A stretch of DNA of 64,000 nucleotides, from NCBI GenBank assembly GCA_965207535.1, contig CBDBMR010000016.1, forward strand, positions 310,001 through 374,000. The letters run 5' to 3'. The translations under genes were made by a program, and so were the position numbers. The DNA is from JAJDXO01 sp965207535. GTDB taxonomy: Bacteria > Pseudomonadota > Alphaproteobacteria > Rhodospirillales > UBA2165. Position 1 is the first letter of the stretch. The number at the start of each line of letters is the position of its first letter. Of the stretch, positions 9,423-16,828 are shown piece by piece. Below the pieces are notes generated by a model. That model searched no databases. It was not told where the DNA came from and worked only from the letters and a program-made list of their open reading frames with translations.

Positions 9423-9477
9423 ATCAAAACAGGGCGGGCAGTTTACAGGTTTGGTTCTGGTCTGTCATCCTTGCACC

Positions 9478-11610
9478 ATGGCACGGGAGGATAATCGGAC
9501 GGGCGTCCTGGTGAGCGGCATTCTCGGCGGTGCGCGGGACGCGTTGCTTGAAGAGCGGGATCGTTGGCTCTTGTGGGTCCCGGTGGCGTTCGGCGCCGGC
9601 ATCGGCCTTTACTTCTTCCTGCCTGATGAGCCGCCGGTCTGGCTCGCCTTTGGACCGGGTGCGCTATCGGTCACCTGCGGTTGGCTGGGCCGCCGCCGGC
9701 CCGTTGTCATGTTCTTTTCCGTCGGACTGTTCATTGTCGCTGCCGGTTTCCTGAGCGCTCAATGGCATACCCTGGATCTCAAGCATCCGGTGCTGGCCGA
9801 AAACCGCAGCGCCGCCAGCGTCCAGGGGCGCATCGCGCTCCTGGAGCCGTTTCCCGATGGGGTGCGGGTGACCCTGGACCGGGTCAGGATCCAAAACCTG
9901 GCGGCGCCCCGGCAGCCGCCGCGGGTTCGAGTTCGTCTCCGGGGCGCGCAACCGGCTTTGGCGGCGGGGGACTGGATCGAGGTTCGCGCGGTTCTCTCTC
10001 CCCCGCCTCCGCCTGTTCTGCCCGGCGGCTTCGACCTGCAGCGTCAGTTCTATTTCCAGGAGCTTGCTGGCGTCGGTTTCGCCCTGGGGCGTGCCCGGAT
10101 CGTCCAGTCGCACCTGGAGGAGTGGCAATTGGCGGCCGCCATCGAACGGCTGCGATGGCGGGTCACGCAGCGGGTGGTGGCCGCCATTCCGGGCGACGCC
10201 GGTACGGTCGCCGCCGCTTTGATCACCGGGCAACGCACAGTCGTTCGTGAACCTGTCCTCGAGGCGTTCCGCGCATCGGGGATTGCCCACCTGTTGGCGA
10301 TCTCCGGGCTCCACATCGGTCTGGTCGCCGGGTTCATTTTCGTCGTCGTCCGGGGCGGCCTGTCCCTGATTCCCGCCATCGCGTTGCCCTACCCCATAAA
10401 GAAATGGGCGGCAATTGCAGCGGTCATGGGCGCATTTGCGTATGCCCTCCTTGCCGGTGCGACGGTCCCGACCCAGCGTGCGTTTCTGATGATCGGCCTG
10501 GTACTGGTGGCGATTGTTCTCGACCGGCAAGGCATCTCGATGCGTTCGGTTGCGTGGGCCGCCCTGATCATTCTCGCACTGACGCCCGCCGCACTGCTCA
10601 GTGCCAGTTTCCAGATGTCCTTCGCCGCGGTCGTTGCCCTGATCGCCGTCTATGAATGGATCAGCCGCCGGGTGAGCGTTCGATGGGCGTTGACCCGGCG
10701 GTGGTGGCGGGGGCTGCCGCTCTATTTCGGCGGCGTCGTGCTGACCACCATCGTCGCCAGCGCCGCGACGGGCCCATTTGCCGTGTACCATTTCAACCGG
10801 ATCGCCGTGCTGGGACTTGTGGCCAATCTGGTTGCGGTCCCGTTGACCGCATTTTGGGTCATGCCGCTCGCGGTCCTGGCCTTGATCGCCATGCCATTGG
10901 GCCTGGACGGTTTCTTTCTCGCCGTCATGGGCTGGGGGGTCGGCGTCATCATCGATGTGGCGGAACGAATGGCGGCGCTGCCCGGTGCCAGCTTCGGGAT
11001 CAGCGGTTTTTCAGCGGCGGCGCTGATTGCCGTAGCGTCGGGCGGCATGTGGCTTTGCCTGTGGCAAAGAAAATGGCGGCTGCTCGGGGTGCCGCTGGTC
11101 CTGATCGGCGTGCTGATCATCCCCCGGGTACCCAGCCCTGACCTCCTGGTGGACGGCGAAGCACGATTGTTCGGCGTGGTTCGAGAGGATGGCCGGCTCG
11201 CCTTGTCTTCGGTTCGGGCTTCGCGGTTTGCCGGTTCGGTCTGGCTGCGTGCCGCGGGCCAAATCGGAGAGGTGCCCGCGCCGTGGCCGGCGCGACCGGC
11301 CGACGGGGCCGGCGATCTGGCGTGCGACGCCCTGGCCTGCATCTACCAGAGAGCCGGGAGGACGGTTGCACTGGTCAGAGACAGCTTGGCGCTCGAAGAA
11401 GAATGCCGGCACGCCGATATTGTGGTGGCCACGGTACCTGTGCGCGGCCGCATGTGCCGGGGCGCCGCATTGGTCATCGACCGGTTCGACCTCTGGCGCG
11501 AGGGTGCGCATGCGCTGTGGATTGACGAAAGCAGGATCTCGGTCAAGACAGTTCAAGGAGAGCGGGGTGCGCGGCCGTGGGTGCTCCGCCGGCCGCGGGG
11601 CGGCACCTAG
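9478..11610 (+). CDS. comEC: ComEC/Rec2-family DNA-uptake channel protein
   Basis: An inner-membrane protein of the ComEC/Rec2 family, the channel that carries transforming single-stranded DNA into the cytoplasm. About 710 residues from the ATG preceded by CTTGCACC; a start 27 bases earlier is possible but less likely. After an N-terminal membrane pair (about residues 30-95) comes an OB-like soluble domain. The competence domain follows, with the signature IAHLLAISGLHIGLVAGFIF and some eight further hydrophobic segments. The C-terminal 150 residues occupy the place of the metallo-beta-lactamase-like domain but show no HxHxDH motif. Instead there are scattered cysteines (CDALAC, EEC, RMC), a pattern I associate with alphaproteobacterial forms. 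Its stop overlaps the convergent lexA stop by a few bases. Confidence 0.88.
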   Translation: MAREDNRTGVLVSGILGGARDALLEERDRWLLWVPVAFGAGIGLYFFLPDEPPVWLAFGPGALSVTCGWLGRRRPVVMFFSVGLFIVAAGFLSAQWHTLDLKHPVLAENRSAASVQGRIALLEPFPDGVRVTLDRVRIQNLAAPRQPPRVRVRLRGAQPALAAGDWIEVRAVLSPPPPPVLPGGFDLQRQFYFQELAGVGFALGRARIVQSHLEEWQLAAAIERLRWRVTQRVVAAIPGDAGTVAAALITGQRTVVREPVLEAFRASGIAHLLAISGLHIGLVAGFIFVVVRGGLSLIPAIALPYPIKKWAAIAAVMGAFAYALLAGATVPTQRAFLMIGLVLVAIVLDRQGISMRSVAWAALIILALTPAALLSASFQMSFAAVVALIAVYEWISRRVSVRWALTRRWWRGLPLYFGGVVLTTIVASAATGPFAVYHFNRIAVLGLVANLVAVPLTAFWVMPLAVLALIAMPLGLDGFFLAVMGWGVGVIIDVAERMAALPGASFGISGFSAAALIAVASGGMWLCLWQRKWRLLGVPLVLIGVLIIPRVPSPDLLVDGEARLFGVVREDGRLALSSVRASRFAGSVWLRAAGQIGEVPAPWPARPADGAGDLACDALACIYQRAGRTVALVRDSLALEEECRHADIVVATVPVRGRMCRGAALVIDRFDLWREGAHALWIDESRISVKTVQGERGARPWVLRRPRGGT

Positions 11611-12308
11611 TACTTCCTGAACAGGCCGACAAGGCGGCCCTGGACCTGAACCCTGTCGGGCCCGAATATCCGCGTTTCGTAGTCCTTGTTGGCCGGCTCG
11701 AGCGCCACGGTCCCGCCCTTGCGGCGCAGACGCTTCAGCGTGACTTCGCTGTTGTCGACCAGCGCGACGACGATGGATCCGCTCTCGGCGGTGTCGCATT
11801 GCTCGATGACCACCGTGTCGCCGTCGTGGATGCCCGCATCGATCATAGAATCGCCATCAATCTCCAGGGCATAGTGCTCACCCCCGCCGAGCATGGAGGG
11901 GGGAATATCGATGTTGGTGGTTGGATCACGCAGCGCTTCGATCGGTGTTCCGGCGGCAATCCTGCCCATAAGCGGCAATGCCGCCGGCTCTTCCGCGGTC
12001 GCCGGTTCGGACGATTTCGGGCGGAACCCGCCTTCGATAACGTTGGGGGTGAAGCCGTTGGGACGCGCCGGTTGCACATCGCCGGCACGGAAATTCTCTG
12101 GCAGGCGGAGGATTTCCAAGGCCCGCGCCCGATGAGGAAGACGGCGGATAAAACCCCGTTCCTCCAGACCGGTAATCAGCCTGTGGATTCCGGATTTGGA
12201 GCGCAGATCGAGCGCGTCCTTCATTTCGTCGAAAGAGGGCGGAACCCCGGTTTCCCGCAGTTTTTGGTCGATAAAAACCAGCAATTCGTACTGCTTCTTG
12301 GTCAACAT
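11607..12308 (-). CDS. lexA: LexA SOS-response repressor
   Basis: LexA represses DNA-damage genes and self-cleaves when stimulated by RecA filaments. From the ATG at MLTKKQYELL the protein has 233 residues; an upstream ATG would add nine residues not seen in the family. The winged-helix DNA-binding domain covers about residues 1-65 (PPSFDEMKDALDLRSKSGIH is the recognition region). A linker follows, then the cleavage site Ala119-Gly120 in MGRIAAGTP. The S24 peptidase domain carries the nucleophile Ser154 (DGDSMIDAG) and the general base Lys192 (EVTLKRL). A GTTC-N7-GTTC box lies upstream, consistent with autoregulation. It sits downstream of moeA but has its own control region of about 170 bases. 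Confidence 0.97.
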   Translation of the reverse strand: MLTKKQYELLVFIDQKLRETGVPPSFDEMKDALDLRSKSGIHRLITGLEERGFIRRLPHRARALEILRLPENFRAGDVQPARPNGFTPNVIEGGFRPKSSEPATAEEPAALPLMGRIAAGTPIEALRDPTTNIDIPPSMLGGGEHYALEIDGDSMIDAGIHDGDTVVIEQCDTAESGSIVVALVDNSEVTLKRLRRKGGTVALEPANKDYETRIFGPDRVQVQGRLVGLFRKY

Positions 12309-12372
12309 TGGGACCCCCTTCATGCGGTGCGACAAGACCCTGGGTCAATTTGGGCGGTCAACACTACATATG

Positions 12373-12387
12373 GAACAAAACCGAAAC
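12373..12387 (-). promoter_or_regulatory. Imperfect second LexA box
   Basis: On the minus strand this reads GTTT-CGGTTTT-GTTC, one base away from the alphaproteobacterial SOS consensus GTTC-N7-GTTC. It lies 65 bases upstream of the lexA ATG and 10 bases from the perfect box, so the two could be bound together. Confidence 0.5.
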
Positions 12388-12397
12388 GCTCATACAT

Positions 12398-12412
12398 GTT
12401 CTAGTTTGGTTC
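12398..12412 (+). promoter_or_regulatory. Perfect alphaproteobacterial LexA (SOS) box upstream of lexA
   Basis: The sequence is GTTC-TAGTTTG-GTTC, an exact match to the direct-repeat LexA operator of Alphaproteobacteria (GTTC-N7-GTTC). This differs from the CTG-N10-CAG palindrome of gammaproteobacteria. It lies about 90 bases upstream of lexA, which implies autorepression and supports the taxonomic placement. Confidence 0.85.
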
Positions 12413-12479
12413 TTTTTCGGGGTCAATAGGGTTTTTTGCTAAATTGCCCAAAATTTTCGGTTCGGGCCGCAACGAGGCC

Positions 12480-13697
12480 TCAGACCGAGAGATTGCTCCA
12501 GTCCAGCCGGACAATGTCGACCCGTTCACCCGCGGCCAGCGGCGGGGCGTTGGGCGGTCGGATGACCAGACAATCGGATTGGGCAAACAGGCGCAGCATG
12601 GAGCTGTCCTGTTTCTCGAACGGGGTGGCGGTCAATTCGCCGCCGGCGCTCATGCCGAGGGTTGAGCGCAGATAGTCCTGGCGGTGATCGTTGGCCGGAA
12701 CATCGCGGCCGAGGAGCGCCGTCTCTTGTGGCGTTTCGTCATCGTTCAGTCCGAGCATGACGCCGATGGCCGGGCGCAGGAACAGCACCGAAGTGACGCC
12801 CGCCGAGACCGGGTTCCCCGGCAATCCGAGCATCGGTTTGCCGTGGATGGCGCCGAATATCAGCGGTTTGCCCGGCCGCATAGCGACGGTAGAGAAGGTG
12901 ACATCCAGGCCTTCGCCGCCAAGCACCGTCTTGACCAGGTCATAGTCACCAACCGACGCGCCGCCGATGGTCACCAGCATGTCGGCGCCCCGGACGCCGT
13001 CAAGCATCCGGCGGAGATCATCGGGGTCATCCCGGGCGATCCCAAGATTGACGGCTTCGCCGCCCATGGCCTGAATGAACGATCCAAGGCCGATGCTGTT
13101 GGAGCTGATGATCTGGTCGGGCCCGACCGGTTCGCCCGGCAACACCAGTTCATCGCCCGTGGACAGCAGTGCGATCCGCGGCTTCCGGGTGACCGTCAGC
13201 CAAGGCACATTCATGGCGGCGGCCAAGCTCACATCGCGGGCGGTCATGCGCCGGCCCTTGGCCAGCAGAACGTCGCCCTCGGTGAAATCCAGCCCGGCGG
13301 GGCGGATGTAACGGCCGGGTGTGGGTGCCTCGGTCATGGTGATCTTGTCACCATCGGTTTCGGTGTCTTCCTGAATGACGATCGAATCAGCACCGTCGGG
13401 GACAGGGGCGCCGGTGAAAATCCGCACCGTCTGGCCGGCGGAGATACCGCCGTCATATCCGTTGCCGGCTGCCGATTCGCCGATCCTGGTTAATGTCGCC
13501 GGCACCTTGCCGACGTCCTCGGCGCGTACCGCGTAGCCGTCCATCGCCGAGACCGCGCGGGGCGGCTGGGTGAGCCGCGAGGCGACATCTTCGGCCAGCA
13601 CGCGCCCAAAAGCGTTGGCGACGCCGACCCGCTCCGCATTGAGGGGCTCGACGCCGGCCAGGACCTGCGCCAAGGCGTCTGCGACGGAAATCATCAT
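12480..13697 (-). CDS. moeA: Molybdopterin molybdenumtransferase MoeA
   Basis: MoeA inserts molybdate into adenylylated molybdopterin to make active molybdenum cofactor. The 405-residue protein has the gephyrin E-domain layout. The N-terminal region has PPRAVSAMDGYAVRAEDVGK. The central MPT-binding fold has ALLSTGDELVLPGEPVGPDQI, followed by TIGGASVGDYDLV. The C-terminal part has the GKPMLGLPGNPVSAGVTSVLF motif region and a beta-barrel domain IV. Its ATG overlaps the moaC stop by four bases (ATGA), so the two cofactor genes are translationally coupled. Molybdoenzymes themselves are not seen in the window. Confidence 0.95.
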   Translation of the reverse strand: MMISVADALAQVLAGVEPLNAERVGVANAFGRVLAEDVASRLTQPPRAVSAMDGYAVRAEDVGKVPATLTRIGESAAGNGYDGGISAGQTVRIFTGAPVPDGADSIVIQEDTETDGDKITMTEAPTPGRYIRPAGLDFTEGDVLLAKGRRMTARDVSLAAAMNVPWLTVTRKPRIALLSTGDELVLPGEPVGPDQIISSNSIGLGSFIQAMGGEAVNLGIARDDPDDLRRMLDGVRGADMLVTIGGASVGDYDLVKTVLGGEGLDVTFSTVAMRPGKPLIFGAIHGKPMLGLPGNPVSAGVTSVLFLRPAIGVMLGLNDDETPQETALLGRDVPANDHRQDYLRSTLGMSAGGELTATPFEKQDSSMLRLFAQSDCLVIRPPNAPPLAAGERVDIVRLDWSNLSV

Positions 13698-14182
13698 GGG
13701 GTTTGGGTCCCGGCGTCGAAGGTGCCCGATTTGCCCCCCGACTTGTGAACCAGCCGTATATCGCCGATCCGGAGACTACGGTCCACCGCCTTGACCATGT
13801 CGTAGACGGTTAGTGCCGCGACGCCGACCGCAGTCATCGCTTCCATCTCAACACCGGTCTTGCCGGTCAGTTTGCACGTGGCGGAGATGTCGACTGCGTT
13901 GCGATCCGGATCGCAGGTCAGTTCCACCTTCACCGAACTCAACTCCAGCGGATGGCAAAGGGGGATCAGATCGGAGGTCTTCTTGGCTCCCATGATGCCG
14001 GCAAGCTGGGCGACGGTGAGCACGTCTCCCTTTTTGACGCCGCCTTCCATGATCAGCTTGAGGGTTTCCGGCATCATGTAGACCGAGCCCGCCGCCGTGG
14101 CGGTCCGTTCCGTCCGGTCCTTCCCGGAGACGTCGACCATCACGGCATTGCCGTCGTCATCGATGTGGGTGAGTTTCGCCAT
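13694..14182 (-). CDS. moaC: Cyclic pyranopterin monophosphate synthase MoaC
   Basis: MoaC converts the MoaA product to cyclic pyranopterin monophosphate, the first stable intermediate of molybdenum cofactor synthesis. The protein has 162 residues, the usual size. It starts with LTHIDDDGNAVMVDVSGKD and contains the conserved blocks GAKKTSDLIPLCHPL, TGKTGVEMEAMTAVGVAALT and YDMVKAVDRSLRIGDIRL, with the catalytic Lys/Asp residues inside the last segment. It sits between trpC (5-base gap) and moeA (4-base overlap). This trp/moa coupling is common in Alphaproteobacteria. Confidence 0.97.
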   Translation of the reverse strand: MAKLTHIDDDGNAVMVDVSGKDRTERTATAAGSVYMMPETLKLIMEGGVKKGDVLTVAQLAGIMGAKKTSDLIPLCHPLELSSVKVELTCDPDRNAVDISATCKLTGKTGVEMEAMTAVGVAALTVYDMVKAVDRSLRIGDIRLVHKSGGKSGTFDAGTQTP

Positions 14183-14187
14183 GCCGC

Positions 14188-15003
14188 TCAGGCGCTCGCC
14201 CGGCCGGCATCCGCAGGCAGCCGCAGAAGATCACGGGTGGCTTGCACCACATCCGGTTGCTTCATCAGTGATTCCCCGACCAAGAAGCAGTTGATCCCGA
14301 TGGCGCTCATCCGGGCGAGGTCGACCGGCCCATGGAGCCCGCTCTCGCTTACCAGAACCGCGCCGCCGGTGCTCATGGGCGCGAGCCGCTCCGTCGTGGC
14401 GAGATCCACGTCGAGGGTCTTGAGGTTGCGGTTGTTGATACCGAGGAGGGAAGGCGACAGGGCGAGCGCACGCTCCATCTCCGCTTCGTCGTGAACCTCG
14501 ACCAGGACATCCATCCCGAGATCGTTCGCGATCCGAGCAAGCTCTGCGGCGTCCGCGTCGCTCAGCGCGGCCATGATCAACAGGATACAATCGGCGCCGA
14601 TCGCCCGGGCCTCGTACACCTGATAGGGGTCGAGCATGAAATCCTTGCGGAGCGCCGGCAGATCGACCGCCTCCCGAGCCTGGGCGAGGAACGCATCGTC
14701 GCCCTGGAAATAAGGAATATCGGTCAGAACCGAGAGGCAGGCCGCGCCACCATTCGCGTAGGCTTTCGCCAGGGCAGGGGGATCGAAATCCCCGCGGATC
14801 AGGCCGCGGGAGGGCGACGCCTTCTTGATCTCGGCGATCAATCCGTACCCGGTCTCACCCGCCGCCTTTAATCGTTCCGCAAAGCCTCTGGGCGCTGAAG
14901 CCCTTGCGGCGGCGGCTTTGACCTCACCCAGGGGGCGTGCCGCCTTTTGCGCTTCGATGTGAGCGCGCTTGTCGTTACAGATCTTCTCGAGGACGTCGCT
15001 CAC
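14188..15003 (-). CDS. trpC: Indole-3-glycerol phosphate synthase
   Basis: TrpC closes the indole ring from 1-(2-carboxyphenylamino)-1-deoxyribulose 5-phosphate in tryptophan synthesis. The 271-residue (beta/alpha)8 barrel shows GLIAEIKKASPSRGLI, with the catalytic Lys, then VLTDIPYFQGDD, LRKDFMLDPYQVYEARAIGA, LGINNRNLKTLDVDL and VSESGL. It is mono-functional, not fused to TrpF as in enteric bacteria. Its ATG overlaps the trpD stop by four bases, and moaC follows five bases downstream. Confidence 0.97.
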   Translation of the reverse strand: MSDVLEKICNDKRAHIEAQKAARPLGEVKAAAARASAPRGFAERLKAAGETGYGLIAEIKKASPSRGLIRGDFDPPALAKAYANGGAACLSVLTDIPYFQGDDAFLAQAREAVDLPALRKDFMLDPYQVYEARAIGADCILLIMAALSDADAAELARIANDLGMDVLVEVHDEAEMERALALSPSLLGINNRNLKTLDVDLATTERLAPMSTGGAVLVSESGLHGPVDLARMSAIGINCFLVGESLMKQPDVVQATRDLLRLPADAGRASA

Positions 15004-16046
15004 CCGTCCTCTCCCTCCTCGTTGCGGCTGTTGGTCAGTTCAATCATGCGATCCAGGGACGCTTGCGCCCTGCCGCTGTCGACGGCATCCGCCGCCATTT
15101 CGACACCCGCCTGGAGATCGCTTGCCTTGTCGGCGACCACGAGGGCGGCGGCTGCGTTATACAAAACCACATCCCGGTAGGCCCCGGACTCACCGGCCAA
15201 TACGGCGCGGAGGGCGGCCGCATTGGTCCCGGCATCCCCGCCTTTAAGGTCCTCGGGCTTGGCCACCGGCAGTCCGGCGTCCTCCGGCGACACTTCGAAA
15301 CTGGTCACCTTGCCGCTGTTCCACTCGGAAACATAGGAAACCCCGGTGGTGGTCAGCTCATCGGTGCCGTCGCCGCCGTGCATCACCCAGGCGCGCTCGC
15401 TGCCCAGCCGGCCGAGCGTACTGGCCACCGGTTCGACCCATTCACGGGCGAAAACCCCGGTCAGTTGCCGTTTGACCCCCGCCGGATTGCAGATCGGTCC
15501 CAGCAGATTGAAGATGGTACGGGTGGCCAGTTCCACCCGGGCGCCGGCAACGTGGCGCATGGCGCTGTGGTGACGGGGCGCCATGAGGAAGCCGATGCCG
15601 GCTTCGGCGATGGATTGCTCGATCAGGTCGAAATCCGCATCCGTATTGATGCCGAGAGCAGCCAGGGTATCCGCCGCGCCGGACTTCGAGGACAGCGCCC
15701 GGTTGCCATGCTTGGCGACCGGCACGCCGCAGGCGGCGACAACCAAGGCGGCGCCCGTGGAAATGTTGTATGTCCCGGTGGCGTCGCCGCCGGTCCCCAC
15801 CACATCCATGGCGTTGTCCGGCGCTTCCACATAGAGGCATTTGGCCCGCATGGCCCGGGCGGCACCGGTGATTTCCTCGACCGTCTCGCCCCGGACACGA
15901 AGCGCCATCAGAAAGCCGCCGATTTGAGCGGGTGTCGCATCGCCGGACATGATGATGTTGAACGCGGACTCGGCCTGCGCCTCATCCAGCGCAGAGCCGT
16001 TTGCCGCGGCAGCAATGTAGTTCTTCATATCGGGCATGTCGTTCAT
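15000..16046 (-). CDS. trpD: Anthranilate phosphoribosyltransferase
   Basis: TrpD transfers the phosphoribosyl group of PRPP to anthranilate. The 348-residue protein is a stand-alone type III phosphoribosyltransferase. It has the PRPP/metal-binding motif VVGTGGDATGTYNIST and the conserved KHGNRALSSKSGAADTLAALG segment. The second metal-binding region is HGGDGTDELTTTG. Its ATG overlaps the trpG stop by four bases, so trpG, trpD and trpC are a coupled cluster. Confidence 0.97.
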   Translation of the reverse strand: MNDMPDMKNYIAAAANGSALDEAQAESAFNIIMSGDATPAQIGGFLMALRVRGETVEEITGAARAMRAKCLYVEAPDNAMDVVGTGGDATGTYNISTGAALVVAACGVPVAKHGNRALSSKSGAADTLAALGINTDADFDLIEQSIAEAGIGFLMAPRHHSAMRHVAGARVELATRTIFNLLGPICNPAGVKRQLTGVFAREWVEPVASTLGRLGSERAWVMHGGDGTDELTTTGVSYVSEWNSGKVTSFEVSPEDAGLPVAKPEDLKGGDAGTNAAALRAVLAGESGAYRDVVLYNAAAALVVADKASDLQAGVEMAADAVDSGRAQASLDRMIELTNSRNEEGEDG

Positions 16047-16633
16047 GCCGCCACCTTATCGTTCTCGATCATCTTCAAAAAGTTCCCCAGGATGGAGTGC
16101 CCATGCTCCGATGCGATGCTTTCCGGGTGAAATTGAACCCCGGCGATTGGCAATGTGCGGTGTTGAATCCCCATGATCAAGCCGTCATCGCTGCGGGCGG
16201 TGATTTCCAGCTCTTCCGGCCATGGTTCCTCGTCGAGAGTGAGGGAGTGATAGCGGGTGGCCTGAAATGGGCTGTTCAGCCCATTGAACACGCTCGATCC
16301 GTCGTGGGACACCGCGCTCATCTTGCCGTGCATGGGAACCGGTGCGCGGACCACCTTGGCGCCAAACGCCTGTCCGATGGCCTGGTGCCCCAGGCAGACA
16401 CCGAACAGCGGCAGCCCCTCCGTCGCCGCGGCCGCCACCAAATCGAGGCAGATACCCGCCTTGTCGGGATCGCACGGACCGGGTGATACCAACACACCGT
16501 CCGGTTTCAGGCCGAGAGCGTCTTCCACCGTTATGGCGTCGTTGCGGTGCACGACCATCTCCGCGCCGAGCTCGCCCAGATAATGGAAGAGGTTGTAGGT
16601 GAAGCTATCGTAATTGTCGATTAATAAAATCAT
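16043..16633 (-). CDS. trpG: Anthranilate synthase component II (glutamine amidotransferase)
   Basis: TrpG releases ammonia from glutamine for anthranilate synthase; because p-aminobenzoate synthase can share this subunit, a dual role is possible. The 196-residue class I amidotransferase begins ILLIDNYDSFTYNL. It has the nucleophile Cys in FGVCLGHQAIGQAFG and the His-Glu pair in VQFHPESI. No good Shine-Dalgarno sequence is visible upstream; the 50-base leader is extremely AT-rich. Its partner trpE lies 4.6 kb away on the same strand, beyond a copper-resistance block, whereas the two are normally adjacent. Confidence 0.96.
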   Translation of the reverse strand: MILLIDNYDSFTYNLFHYLGELGAEMVVHRNDAITVEDALGLKPDGVLVSPGPCDPDKAGICLDLVAAAATEGLPLFGVCLGHQAIGQAFGAKVVRAPVPMHGKMSAVSHDGSSVFNGLNSPFQATRYHSLTLDEEPWPEELEITARSDDGLIMGIQHRTLPIAGVQFHPESIASEHGHSILGNFLKMIENDKVAA

Positions 16634-16764
16634 TTCAATAAGTTATAAGATTTTACTCATAAGATAAATTAGTATAATTTTGGTTCCCTCATTGGATGGG
16701 CGCCACATTGCAAGTCTGCCCGCCGAGCGTCAAGAAAACTCACCTCATTGGGAAGCATCTCGGG

Positions 16765-16795
16765 TTGACCTTCCCGCCGCTGGAACCCCTATATA
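16765..16795 (+). promoter_or_regulatory. MerR/CueR-type operator-promoter of copA
   Basis: A -35 element TTGACC and a -10 element TATATA are separated by 19 bp, the long spacer typical of MerR-family promoters. The spacer holds CCTTCC-N7-GGAACC, matching the CueR dyad CCTTCC-N7-GGAAGG with two mismatches in the right arm. The element lies 33 bases upstream of the copA start. A CueR-like gene follows copA, so copper-dependent activation is a strong inference. Confidence 0.82.
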
Positions 16796-16798
16796 TAA

Positions 16799-16820
16799 AC
16801 CTTCAACCTGACTAGAAGGT
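16799..16820 (+). promoter_or_regulatory. 6-bp inverted repeat covering the copA ribosome-binding site
   Basis: ACCTTC-N10-GAAGGT is a perfect dyad immediately downstream of the CueR-type promoter. Its right arm contains most of the GAAGGTGG Shine-Dalgarno sequence of copA. It resembles the CueR half-site ACCTTC but has one extra base between arms. It could be a second operator, or it could mask the ribosome-binding site in RNA. If transcription starts seven bases past the -10, part of the left arm would be lost from the RNA. Confidence 0.4.
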
Positions 16821-16828
16821 GGTTTTCG

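Noticed and set aside
16640..16660. A five-codon frame in the trpG leader (MSKIL) as a possible leader peptide
   Set aside because: It has no ribosome-binding site and no Trp codons, so attenuation control of the classical trp type is not supported.
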